Below are positions 55,121 through 64,000 of a stretch of DNA of 64,000 bases, piece after piece; position 1 is the first letter of the stretch, and each line of letters begins with the position of its first letter. The position numbers were made by a program, and so were the translations under genes. Under the pieces are notes generated by a model that saw only the letters and a list, made by a program, of their open reading frames with translations, was not told where the DNA came from and made no database searches. The stretch is from positions 166,717,111 through 166,781,110 of the forward strand of contig OY294069.1 of NCBI GenBank assembly GCA_958510875.1, written 5' to 3'. Source of the stretch: Endomychus coccineus (taxonomy: Eukaryota; Arthropoda; Insecta; Coleoptera; Endomychidae).

Positions 55121-55749
55121 GGTTGGAGTTGTTTGACTAGATAGCATTTCTGGAATCGAATACGTAGCACTATAAATGGCAGAATGATACGTTGCGGATA
55201 TATAAAGACAACAGATTCGGAGATTAGTAGTTACAGATAGCGTTTCGTAAGCAATATAGGAACTAGTAATAAGGACACATGTAAATTGACCAATAAAAAC
55301 ACTCGCAACTTCTATTGGATATGTTTCCTGGGGAAAAGCTGCTTTTCTAATCAGACCGGTCGAATCGAGCCCATAATTCGCGCGGAACGGTTTTACAACG
55401 GGACTACGGTCGTAATTTGATGGGCGAACCCGGCTAATGTTCAATAGTACTGTTCGCTCGCGCTTCCGCCGCCGACGCCACCATACAAACTTTGCCCATC
55501 AAATAGATTTTTACGTCGTTTCGAACCATAAACCCGGACCGGTTCGTTGCTGCTATTTAACAGGAACTTGCAAAGTCTTCCTCTTAGAATAACCGCGACG
55601 GTGCGGCCTGGTGAAATATTCTTGCTGAAGTATACACGATAAAAACGATTGTTCGTAGAATTCATTTATTGGAGCGAATAAAGTCCCGGGGCAGAAACAA
55701 CTACCAGCTTACAATTGCAAGTTTGGAAGCGTATGAAGGTATAAAATTC
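55121..55749. other. GC-elevated unassigned region upstream of the 173-bp satellite
   Basis: Two minus-strand frames (55,444-55,082 and 55,665-55,441) are open but match no family. The stretch 55,440-55,640 is rich in CpG (CTCGCGCTTCCGCCGCCGAC). It may be LTR or leader sequence linked to the primer-site-like motif. Confidence 0.3.
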
Positions 55750-57265
55750 GGTACGATGTAATTTCTTAGCTGCGTCAAGTAAAAAGGAAGTAGAACCTAC
55801 TTTGTAACACTACTCGATACGAAATTGTCGAAGATCTTCGTTTGACTGAGTATATTATTCTGTATTCATTTATTTTTATGTTGAAGTAATTGTTCATTCT
55901 CAAGAATCTGGGAGTATTATTTGTACGATGTAATTTCATAGCTGCTCTAGAATTAATGAGAGGTAGAAGGTACTTTGTAATTCTACTCCATTCAAAATTG
56001 TCCCAAATCATTGTTTATCTGAGTATATTATTCTGTATTCAGATATTTTGATGTTGAAGTAATTTTCCATTCTCAAGAATCTGGCAGTATTGTTTGTACG
56101 ATGTAATTTCATAGCTGCTATAGAATAAATGAGAAGTAGGAGTACTTTGTAACTCTATTCGATACAAAATTGTCCCAGATCATCGTTTAACAGAGTATAT
56201 TTTTCTGTTATCTGTTATTTTAATGTTAAAGTAATTTTTCATTCTCAAGAATCTGGGAGGATTGTTTGTATGATGTAATTCCTTAGCTGCTCTAGAATAA
56301 ATGAGAAGTAGAAGTAGCTACTTTGTAACTCTACTCGATACAAAATTATCCCCGATCGTAGTTTAACTCAGCATATTATTCTGTATTCAGTTAATTTCAT
56401 GTTGAAGTAATTTTTCAATCTCAAGAATCTGGGAGGATTGTTTGTATGATGTAATTCCATAGCTGCTCTAGAATAAATGAGAAGGAGAACGTACTCTGTA
56501 ATTCTACTCGATACAAAAATGTCTCAGACCATTGTTTATCTGAGTATATTATTCTGTATTCAGATATTTTCATGTTGAAGTAATTTTTCATTCCCAAGAA
56601 TCTGGGAGTATTGTTTGTACGATGTAATTTCATAGCTGCTCTAGAATAAATGGGAAGTAGAAGTAGCTACTTTGTAACTCTACTCGATACAAAATTGTCC
56701 TCGATCATAGTTTAACTGAGAATATCATTCTGTATTCAGCTAATTTCATGTTGAAGGGAGTATTGTTTGTACGATGTAATTTCATAGCTGCTCCAGAATA
56801 ATTGAGAAGTAGAAGTACTTTGTAACTCTATTCGATACAAAATTCTCCCAGATCATCGTTTAACAGAGTATATTTTTCTGTATTCTGTTATTTTCATGTC
56901 AAAGTAATTTTTCATTCTCAAGAATCTGGGAGGATTGTTTGTTAGATGTAATTCCATAGCTGCTCTAGAATAAATGGGAAGTAGAAGTGGCTACTTTGTA
57001 ACTCTACTCGATACAAAATTGTCCCCGATCATCGTTTAACTCAATTCATTATTCTGTATTCAGTTAATTTCATGTTGAGTAATTTTTCATTCTCAAGCAT
57101 CTGGGATTATTGTTTGTACGATGTAGTTGCTCTAGAATAAATGAGAAGTAGTAGAACGTACTTTGTAACTCTACTGGATACAAAATTGTTCCAGATCATC
57201 GTTTAACTGAGTTTATTATTCTGTATTGTTATTTTCATGTTGAAGTAATTTTTCATTCTGTGGAA
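55750..57265. repeat. tandem satellite array, ~173-bp monomer, about 8.5 copies
   Basis: TCAAGAATCTGGGAG recurs at 55,901, 56,074, 56,245, 56,422, 56,595, 56,919 and 57,093, giving periods of 171-177 bp. A shortened unit lies at 56,757, where about 24 bp is deleted. Monomers share GTACGATGTAATTTCATAGC, TAACTCTACTCGATACAAAA and TTATTCTGTATTCAG. Some units carry an extra AGTAGCTACTTTG stretch. No A/B alternation as clear as in the 8-kb array. Confidence 0.92.
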
Positions 57266-57479
57266 CCTGCAGGTTTACTTTTTATAGGGGTGCAGTGTCT
57301 GGTGGTAGAACCATCGGTGAGGTGAGGTCTGGTCAATAAACTTCATAATTGTTACTCAGTTAATGAATATGTTGAAAAGGTATTTTCATAAACTTACTTA
57401 ATTTTAAGCAAACATATTTCACCAATAATTCAGGTTTATATAGAAATACAAACTTGAGAAGGCTTAGCCTCCAATTACA

Positions 57480-58105
57480 CTTAGCCACTTGGTTGGGCAC
57501 ATTGTGCGCCCCTTGATCAGAAGCCTATTCTATTCTAGCAGGTTTGTGGCCCGCCAGAAACCCAGAATATTGCCAGCGCTGGCTTCTATAAGTCCTTCTG
57601 GTAGCAGTCTTTATTCACCAAAAAGTTGGTGGCTGGGGGATGCTAATGATGGGCATTCCAACAGGCTTCATAGGCAGTTCTGTCAGAAGCAGTTTCTTCC
57701 GCATCTCTGCATTTCCTACATATAGGATCATGTCCACAGTATGAAGGTGTTTGTAGAGTCGACAGTCAGTGTTTATGTATAAGTGCGGAGGTGGTAATCC
57801 GGCGGGAGATTCAAGGGCTCTCGTTGGAGCCGACCTCATAGCCTCATACCGCTTAATAAGCCTACGCATGCAAGCCGCTCCAGTCGGTCCAGCGTGCTCT
57901 GGGACATACCAGTCCTTATCCCCGACCACCACACTACCGCAGCATAGGTGACCATAGACCTAATCAAAGTGATATAGATCCAATGAAGAATCTTTGGCTG
58001 TAATCTCATAAAAAATACATTACTCATAGTATTGCATTCACTCGTTAGTTGAACGAAATCGAGTGGATGTTGAAAGAAAATATTTTCGAGAAAGTTCATT
58101 TCGGC
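57480..58105 (-). mobile_element. LINE ORF2 fragment, end of RT (family C)
   Basis: The minus strand reads FMRLQPKILHWIYITLIRSM, VTYAAVVWWSGIRTGMSQST, LDRLERLACVGLLSGMR. After a frame change, SAPTRALESPAGLPPPHLYI follows. This is the conserved RT-thumb segment (WIYTAIVRP-VTYAA-VWW...RLACIGITGAMRTTPT-A-E). One frameshift near 57,845 splits it. The region closer to 57,480 is unalignable. Confidence 0.82.
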
Positions 58106-58109
58106 TAAA

Positions 58110-59089
58110 TCTTATACTATTTTCACAAGAGGTTCATTGATCGATATACAAATTTGATCATCCCGATAACTGAAAGATTTAAATTCAGGTATGTATGTAT
58201 CAGATTTTCTGTTGTGACCTGAGGTTACAACATACATTACTATGGATTATAATTCCGTAATCCTCGATGGCGTGGTAGAAAAAATAAACAAAACAAAATG
58301 CGAAATCGAGCGAATTATTATCATCACGGGAGTGAATTTAAGATAATAAATAATATCTTATCGTTCCACGCTAATTGCTGAGGAGTTGATAAGCGATATA
58401 TAACGTGCAAGAAATCTCTTAAAACGTTAAGCTCACGTAGTCTCGACAATAAAAGCAATAATAAGCTTTTACTCTATCGCGAACTGCGGTTAATTCAATT
58501 AAAATCCTAAGGATATTATGCAAGGGAAAATGGCTACGAAACGTACCTTTGGAAAGATGTGAATCTCTCGTTCTTTTGTGCGCTGAAATTAGATTCAGGA
58601 GAAACAGACAAACTCACCTTGAGTGAACCAGTTTGAGAGACGGAAAAACTCAGTTAAAGTGATATATTAAACATGCGCACTCGACTATATCGCGCCCCCC
58701 TGACATAAAGGAATATTATGAAAGGGCATATTATTTGACAAAGAACAATGAAAGTTTGGGTGCTTTTGTTTGTTCATCAGCTGGTCCAACTAAGAACTAA
58801 TTATGAACAAAGATAAACTCATTTTTATCATTTTATGGGGACATATTCTCAGACAAATACCAATGGGCTATGAAAGAATATCCGCTTCCAACGAAGTCCA
58901 CTACCACGTAGATATTGGAAACAATATCACGAGTATTACTTCTGTTGAACTGAAATATGCTAAAATATGGACAGTCATGTTCATCCTTTGCATTGTTTCC
59001 ATCTTCGCCAGCACCTTCAATTCATGCCTCTGTAATGGAAATAGGCTATTTGTGTATTTGAGAATTGGTTCCTATTATTATCATTGATT
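58110..59089. other. unassigned sequence
   Basis: A 94-codon frame (58,803-59,087) contains one hydrophobic segment (IWTVMFILCIVSIFASTF) that could span a membrane, but no start context, splice signal or family supports a gene. Confidence 0.35.
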
Positions 59090-59345
59090 GAGGGGGTTGG
59101 AAGAGGGCGTTGCGGTACCTGAATGTATAGGCTGATTGTTGATGTTACTCTCCGAGATGACCCACGCTGGTTCGGGGCCTATTGAGGGTTCTCTATCCCC
59201 CAGTTTTGCAAGCTCATCGGCTAATTCGCTCCCCCTTATTCCAGAGTGACAGGGGACTCAGAAAAGGGTAAGCTTGCCTTCATCTCCGCTCAGGTTGTTT
59301 AACGTGTTGATGCACTCCCACACCAGCTTCGATGTTATGCAACAT
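59090..59345 (-). mobile_element. LINE RNase H fragment (family C)
   Basis: The minus strand reads KLVWECINTLNNLSGDEGKL then TLF, stop, VPCHSGIRGSELADELAKLG, GPEPAW. The HSGI-GNE-ADELA block contains the catalytic His and Asp of RNase H. Because it lies 5' of the RT fragment at 57.5-58.1 kb in the same orientation, it is a separate insertion. Confidence 0.82.
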
Positions 59346-59380
59346 ACAGTAGCAAACCTAAAGAATATTTTGAAAGGCTA

Positions 59381-59903
59381 TTGAACTCTTCGGAAACACA
59401 AAAAAATGTTCTGAAACCTTTTTTGGTTTGGATGAAAAACTCCTGTTTTGCAAAGGATAAAAAATCATTCTTGATCGGCGAAAGTCTTCTGCTATCTGCA
59501 GCAATGAAGATGTCGGCAATAATTCATAGCAAAAAATATGCTGGTGAAATTGGGAAAATACTTCAAAATAAAACGTGAGCCAGGTGAATGAGTGAAATTT
59601 GTGATGATCAGCGAAAACATTCCACAGTTTGCTATTCAGTTGGACTGAAGTTTCCAAATTAGCCTAGCGGTTAGTTTATGTCCGATATATTTACGAAGGA
59701 ATTACGAGGATCTGATGTTTTGCCGTCCTTTGGATTCTAGAAGAGGACATTAATGTTGAAGTTATTAGATTTTTCAGACACGAGAGTTTGCAATGGAATA
59801 CTGTATTGGTGTTTGTCAACGAAAGTTAACATGAATGGCAATGAAGATATCACTTTTACACTGCATGATCCACCGAGAGGCACTGATAGCTGAAAAATTA
59901 TCA
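59381..59903 (+). pseudogene. hAT transposase (ZBED5-like) pseudogene, 5' segment
   Basis: Readable blocks in order: FLIGESLLLSAAMKMSAIIH, MSEICDD, IPQFAIQLD (hAT catalytic Asp, normally QLDES), LVYVRYIYEG, EDLMFCRPLDS, then CMIHREALIAEKLS ending at 59,903. Several frame breaks. The ORF continues without loss at 63,434 after the Penelope-like insertion. Homologues include domesticated ZBED5/GTF2IRD2-type genes and active transposons; the lesions make this copy dead. Confidence 0.85.
59891..59903 (+). repeat. 13-bp target-site duplication, left copy
   Basis: TGAAAAATTATCA here is repeated exactly at 63,421-63,433, on the other side of the PLE. Confidence 0.93.
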
Positions 59904-60453
59904 TATATAAAAATTCTCGGGAAATAGGTCACAATAACACTTTGTTCTAAATATTCGTCTTTACGTACGTTTCGGTCTCACGACCATCATCAGAAGACTC
60001 ACTATGTCTAAAAAGGGGGTTTATTAAAACTAATTATAGCACAAGCGTCCAAATCGCATAATTTAACTTCAATCAAAAGAGCCCACGCCGTCGAAACGAA
60101 CAGAACCACGAATAATCGAAATTGTATCGTCAGAATTAAAGTATAAAAAATTTTTTTGTAGTAAGAATACGCTATTCAGTAATATTATTAAAATATATGA
60201 GTGCATATTGATTGGTATTCTCACAACAAATGAGAAGAACGAAGTTATTTGTCAAGTATCTACTTTCGAAACCAGATGTGTAGGATTTATGACTAGGTAC
60301 TTAAGAAATGTTACAGACCTGTACTGGGAAATTACTATTACGAATTCTTCCTAAAAACATTTTCAACACTTATAAAGACGTATGTAAGAATTTGCAAGAG
60401 ATTATTTAATCAAATTAGTATAAATATGACTTAGATTTTGTGTGTCTACCCTA
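59904..60453 (-). repeat. PLE pseudo-LTR, 3' copy
   Basis: Direct repeat of 62,871-63,420. In the sense (minus) orientation this is the downstream copy, and it contains the last 17 codons and stop of the PLE ORF (60,402). Confidence 0.93.
59957..59998 (-). ncRNA. hammerhead-ribozyme-like motif, 3' pseudo-LTR
   Basis: On the minus strand: GTCTT (stem I), CTGATGA (core), T, GGTC-GTGA-GACC (stem II), GAA (core), ACGTACGT (palindromic stem III), A, AAGAC (stem I, complementary to GTCTT). Cleavage would fall after the A following the stem III U. Type I hammerheads with very short stem III are known in PLE terminal repeats. The unpaired T between core and stem II is unusual and could reduce activity. 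Confidence 0.8.
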
Positions 60454-62813
60454 TGATTTACAGATTTGGGGTCCCGTTTTATGTGAATCATCTCCAGGAT
60501 AGATCTTTTATAATAATTGGTTTCCTTGGTTAAGATATTAACATTTTTGTAATCAAATTGATGGTTATAATCAAAGCAATGCTTAGCAAGGGCGGTGGAA
60601 TTTTCTAAGTTGTTATTTCTTGTGCAATATTTATGGCCGTACATTCTTTTTTGTAAATATTGTTTAGAGATTCCAGTATAGGTTCCATCACAATCTAAAC
60701 AATTCAATTTATACACTGTGTGGGTTTGTTTATCTTTGGGTATTAAAGGTTTTAGATTTGAGAAATATTTTCCAACACAGTTAGTAGGTTTATGCGCAAC
60801 ATTTATATCATACTTTTTCTAACATTTTTTGATTTTCTCTGAGGTCTCCGGAATGTAAGGTAGAGTTATAAAATTGTCTGTATTACCTTTTATGTTATTT
60901 TTATTAGACGAACCATTATAGATTTTGTTTATTCTTTCTTTAATGATAGGATTGAAAAAAGTTTTTGGGTAGCCATTCAATTCTAGTGTATTACGAACAA
61001 TTTTTAAATTTTTGGGGCGGTCATCTGCGTGAGACAATTTTATCGCGCGATCTGTAAGGCTGTTAATGACACTTTTTTTATAACAAGCTGGTGCAACGGA
61101 ATTGAAGTGAAGATAACGTTGAGACCATACTTCTTTAGTAAACCAAGAGGTTTTTATTTTTCCATTTGCATCATGCCTAATGTTCATATCTAGGAAATTT
61201 ATGTTATTGTTTAATTATATTTCACAAGTGAATTGAAGTTTACAGTGAAAATTGTTAAATTTATGAATTACATATTGAATTTTATCGTTGGGAACGCACA
61301 TAAGGCAATCGTCTACATACCGTTCAAAGAATACAGGCCGAAAATCTAATGAACTCATAACAGATTCCTCTAGGCACTCCATAACGAGGTTAGGAATGGT
61401 AGCAGAAATAGGAGATCCCATTGCTGTGCCGAATATTTGTCCAAAAAATTGCTCACCATACTGAAAGTATGTGCATTCTAAACAAAATTTTACAGCATCT
61501 ATAAATTCCGATTGATCTAGAGGTGTGTGGTTTTTAATCTCTGCCCAACGTTTTTTGATGCTATTCAATGCCAAAACAACAGGCATATTTGTAAATAAAG
61601 AAACAACGTCCAAGGAAATCAGTTGATGGTTTACGGGTACGGATTGATTTTTTATAAATTCATTAAAGTGCCATGAATCTTTTACATCGAATTCATTTTT
61701 TCCTATTATATTATTGATAGATTTTGATAGAAATTTTGATAAATTGTAAGTAGGCGCTCCAATATTACTAACAATGGGTCTTAGAAGTATATCATTTTTA
61801 TGTAGTTTGGGAAGCCCATAGATATAAGGTGCTAGCCCATTATGGCAAATTAATTTATTTTTTAATTCAATAGGGATTATCTTATTCTTATGCCATTTAT
61901 TTATCAATTTATTCATGTTGTTTTGTACTGATAAAGTAGGAACAGAGTTTAATTTTTTATAAGTTGTTTCATCATTTAAAAGGTTTCCTATTTTGTTTTC
62001 ATAGTCATTTCTATGCATTATGACGGTTTTATTACATTTATCCGCGTTCAAAACTAATATTTGAGGGTTAGCATCTAAGAAATCTTTTGTTATTTTTGTA
62101 TGATAGTTAAAACGATTCTTTGCAATCCCTACTTCTGCCTTCTGTTTGTTCTTTTTGTTTGTCAAGATGTTACAAACTTTGTTTCTAATTTCGTTTTTCT
62201 CTTCTACATTTTTATTCCTAATTCCGCATTCTAAATTTGCAATAATATTATCGATAGGCAGTTTATTATTGTTATTAGGCAATGCAAATTTCGGACCTAA
62301 ACTTAACGTGTGCTGCACCTCATCCGGAATTTTTATGTCCGTTAGATTTTTCAACCATTGTTCATTGATATTCTTTTTTTCATAAGTTACGCCATTCATT
62401 AAATTATTTATCTTTTTAGATTGGATGGCTTTGATTTTGCTGAAATTTTTTCCGAAATTGCTATGCTGAATTTGAAAAAATTGCGATATAAAGTTGCTAT
62501 CAAAATTTTGATGACAGGTTTGTTTAACCAGTTTGATGTTGTTTTCAACCTCATCAGCTACAATTGCACATGCTTCTTTAATGCACAGGTTCAAACAGTT
62601 TTTATGAAAAGAATTTAATAATTTTGCGTACGCCTTCTTATTTAGCACCTTGCTAAACATATTCTCCTTTGATTTGGATATAATGAAATTTGGATAAACT
62701 TGCAAATTCCTACATCTTACCAGAAATATTCTACGATTCTTCTCTCTTGCTAGTATCTTCATTAACTTTCCGTATTCCTTCAAAACTTTAGGATAGGTGG
62801 TTATTCCTTCCAT
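60402..62813 (-). pseudogene. PLE polyprotein: reverse transcriptase + GIY-YIG endonuclease, two in-frame stops
   Basis: About 804 codons in one frame. The N-terminal ~250 residues form a Lys/Asn-rich helical region. RT blocks: YIYGLPKLHKNDILLRPIVS, GAPTYNLSKFLSKSINNIIG, LISLDVVSLFTNMPV (catalytic DVVS), FGQIFGTAMGSPISATIPNL, FERYVDDCLMCV (catalytic YVDD). The linker and the C-terminal GIY-YIG nuclease (YKLNCLDCDGTYTGISKQYL, HCFDYNH) follow. TAA at 61,215-61,217 and TAG at 60,819-60,821 interrupt it. Both are in frame, and no frameshift is present. All RT catalytic residues remain. YIG of the nuclease reads YTG. The start at 62,813 is the first Met and is 57 bp inside the 5' pseudo-LTR boundary. 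Confidence 0.93.
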
Positions 62814-62870
62814 ATTAAGGCTTATATCCCAGCCGAAATAATAATAAGATTCTTGACCCAGTATGAATTA

Positions 62871-63420
62871 TATATAAAAATTCTCGGGAAATAGGTCACA
62901 ATAACACTTTGTTTTAAATATTCGTCTTTACGTACGTTTCGGTCTCACGACCATCATCAGAAGACTCACTATGTCTAAAAAGGGGGTTTATTAAAACTAA
63001 TTATAGCACAAGCGTCCAAATCGCACAATTTAACTTCAATCAAAAGAGCCCACGCCGTCGAAACGAACAGAACCACGAATAATCGAAATTGTATCGTCAG
63101 AATTAAAGTATAAAAAATTTTTTTGTAGTAAGAATCCGCTATTCAGTAATATTATTAAAATATATGAGTGCATATTGATTGGTATTCTCACAACAAATGA
63201 GAAGAACGAAGTTATTTGTCAAGTATCTACTTTCGAAACCAGATGTGTAGGATTTATGACTAGGTACTTAAGAAATGTTACAGACCTGTACTGGGAAATT
63301 ACTATTACGAATTCTTCCTAAAAACATTTCCAACACTTATAAAGACGTATGTAAGAATTTGCAAGAGATTATTTAATCAAATTAGTATAAATATGACTTA
63401 GATTTTGTGTGTCTACCCTA
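62871..63420 (-). repeat. PLE pseudo-LTR, 5' copy
   Basis: Direct repeat of 59,904-60,453, upstream of the ORF in sense orientation. It ends at CTACCCTA, directly joined to the target duplication. Confidence 0.93.
62924..62965 (-). ncRNA. hammerhead-ribozyme-like motif, 5' pseudo-LTR
   Basis: Identical to the motif at 59,957-59,998. Placed upstream of the ORF it would process the 5' end of element transcripts. Confidence 0.8.
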
Positions 63421-63675
63421 TGAAAAATTATCACCAGAATTGAACGAAGTACTTTGCGATGCTGTTAAAGTCATTAATTTTATAAAAAGTCGAGCTCTAA
63501 ACAGTCGACTTTTCACAAACCTATGCAAAGAAATGAGCTCGAATTTGCATTATTATTACATACAGAAGTAGGATGGTTCTCATGAGGATGAAGCTTGAAT
63601 AGGTTGCTACAATTAAAAGATGAAGTTGTCATATTTCTTACTCGGCAATGTGAGTTTGCATGCTTTCTTCCAAGA
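63421..63675 (+). pseudogene. hAT transposase (ZBED5-like) pseudogene, 3' segment
   Basis: After the right target duplication (63,421-63,433) the frame continues PELNEVLCDAVKVINFIKSR, ALNSRLFTNLCKEMSSNLHY. In a shifted frame TEVGWFS, stop, G, stop, SLNRLLQLKDEVVIFL follows (normally TEVRWLSRG--L-RLL-L-DE---FL). Removing the PLE and one copy of the duplication joins EKLS directly to PELNEV. The match fades near 63,675. Confidence 0.88.
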
Positions 63676-64000
63676 CTAGTTGGGCTAAGCGCGCTATTGA
63701 CAGTACCTCCGTTCGAAGAATGGTGGCGTGTTTGCTCAGAGGCAAAGGAATACTTTCACCTGGCCCCTTGCGGTATGTCCCTGCTCCCGCCTTTTCATGT
63801 TTTCTGGATACATCAGAGGATCAGATTTCACCATTGGTTGGCAGGGGTGATTGGTTATTGTTTAACCAATTTTCCCTAGGGGCATGCTTATACGATACTT
63901 CTTATCAAAGTTGTATCATGGTGTCATCGCATTCATTTCAATGACTAGATTTTAGGTATACTCCTGCCCCAGAAGCCTGACCTACCTTGGGCTCATCTGT
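63676..64000. other. unassigned sequence at window edge
   Basis: GC slightly elevated. Overlapping frames at 63,595-63,944 match nothing beyond the hAT remnant. The feature may continue outside the window. Confidence 0.35.

Larger units (their letters stand above)
59904..63420 (-). mobile_element. near-intact Penelope-like element (PLE)
   Basis: Penelope-like retroelements copy themselves by target-primed reverse transcription using an RT related to telomerase and a GIY-YIG nuclease. This 3.5-kb copy has two direct pseudo-LTRs of 550 bp (59,904-60,453 and 62,871-63,420), an ORF on the minus strand between and partly inside them, and a 13-bp target duplication. The pseudo-LTRs differ at only about four positions by eye (for example CTAAAT/TTAAAT, AATACGC/AATCCGC), so insertion was recent. 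A hammerhead-like motif occurs in each. Confidence 0.95.

Noticed and set aside
55049..55125. Possible tRNA gene
   Set aside because: The A-box-like sequence is good, but no acceptor or anticodon stem forms and the B box is poor. Kept only as a primer-site-like or A-box-like motif.
58803..59087. 94-codon frame with a transmembrane-like segment
   Set aside because: One hydrophobic run in AT-rich DNA is weak evidence, and nothing in the flanks suggests an exon or promoter.
61215..62813. Considered a retroviral or endogenous viral polymerase
   Set aside because: LPKLHK, DVVSLFTN, GTAMGSP and YVDD blocks plus a GIY-YIG domain identify a Penelope-like element. No capsid, protease or envelope-like sequence is present, and no viral insertion was recognised elsewhere.

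Overview
This window looks like intronic DNA from an insect. It is AT-rich, dense in decayed transposons, and has no bacterial-style gene organisation. The only host coding sequence I can support is one 83-nt exon at 34,623-34,705 (minus strand). It encodes the middle of the first RNA-recognition motif of a Bruno/CELF (arrest-like) RNA-binding protein, with an AG acceptor, a GTGAGT donor and the intron phases expected for the family. No other exon of that gene was found, so most or all of the window is probably two very long introns of a minus-strand bruno-family gene. The transposon families do not let me choose between insect orders.

Layout. 0-10 kb: mariner remnants, two LINE 3' ends, a 0.63-kb palindrome, an array of ~140-bp satellite repeats and a Penelope-like (PLE) scrap. 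10.9-12.8 kb: a complete but broken Tc1/mariner-superfamily element with ~0.47-kb terminal inverted repeats (TIRs). 16-20 kb: a mosaic of PLE, LINE and THAP-domain fragments. 20.8-23.7 kb: a 2.87-kb near-perfect palindrome with ~1-kb arms flanked by TA. 25-32 kb: LINE and hAT remnants. 32.3-34.2 kb: a PLE copy with an internal inversion, then a 1.2-kb foldback element. 34.6 kb: the host exon. 37.3-39.7 kb: an internally deleted mariner and LINE remnants. 42.3-45.2 kb: a PLE copy interrupted by a Helentron-like element that carries an endonuclease domain. 45.9-47.7 kb: a mariner with both TIRs. 48.6-58.1 kb: LINE RNase H remnants, tandem repeats and a ~173-bp satellite. 59-63.7 kb: an almost intact PLE with 550-bp pseudo-LTRs, hammerhead-ribozyme-like motifs and a 13-bp target duplication, inserted into an older ZBED-type hAT transposase pseudogene.

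Nothing here forms an operon or pathway. The genes are selfish-element enzymes (DDE transposases, LINE and PLE reverse transcriptases, GIY-YIG and exonuclease-endonuclease-phosphatase endonucleases, a helicase tail). Nearly all carry stops, frameshifts or lost catalytic residues. The most informative material is the nesting order, the ribozyme-like motifs in the PLE, the apparent 5' inversion in a second PLE family, the Helentron's internal structure and the unclassified long palindrome. I found no CRISPR array, tRNA or rRNA gene, prokaryotic system or recognisable viral insertion.
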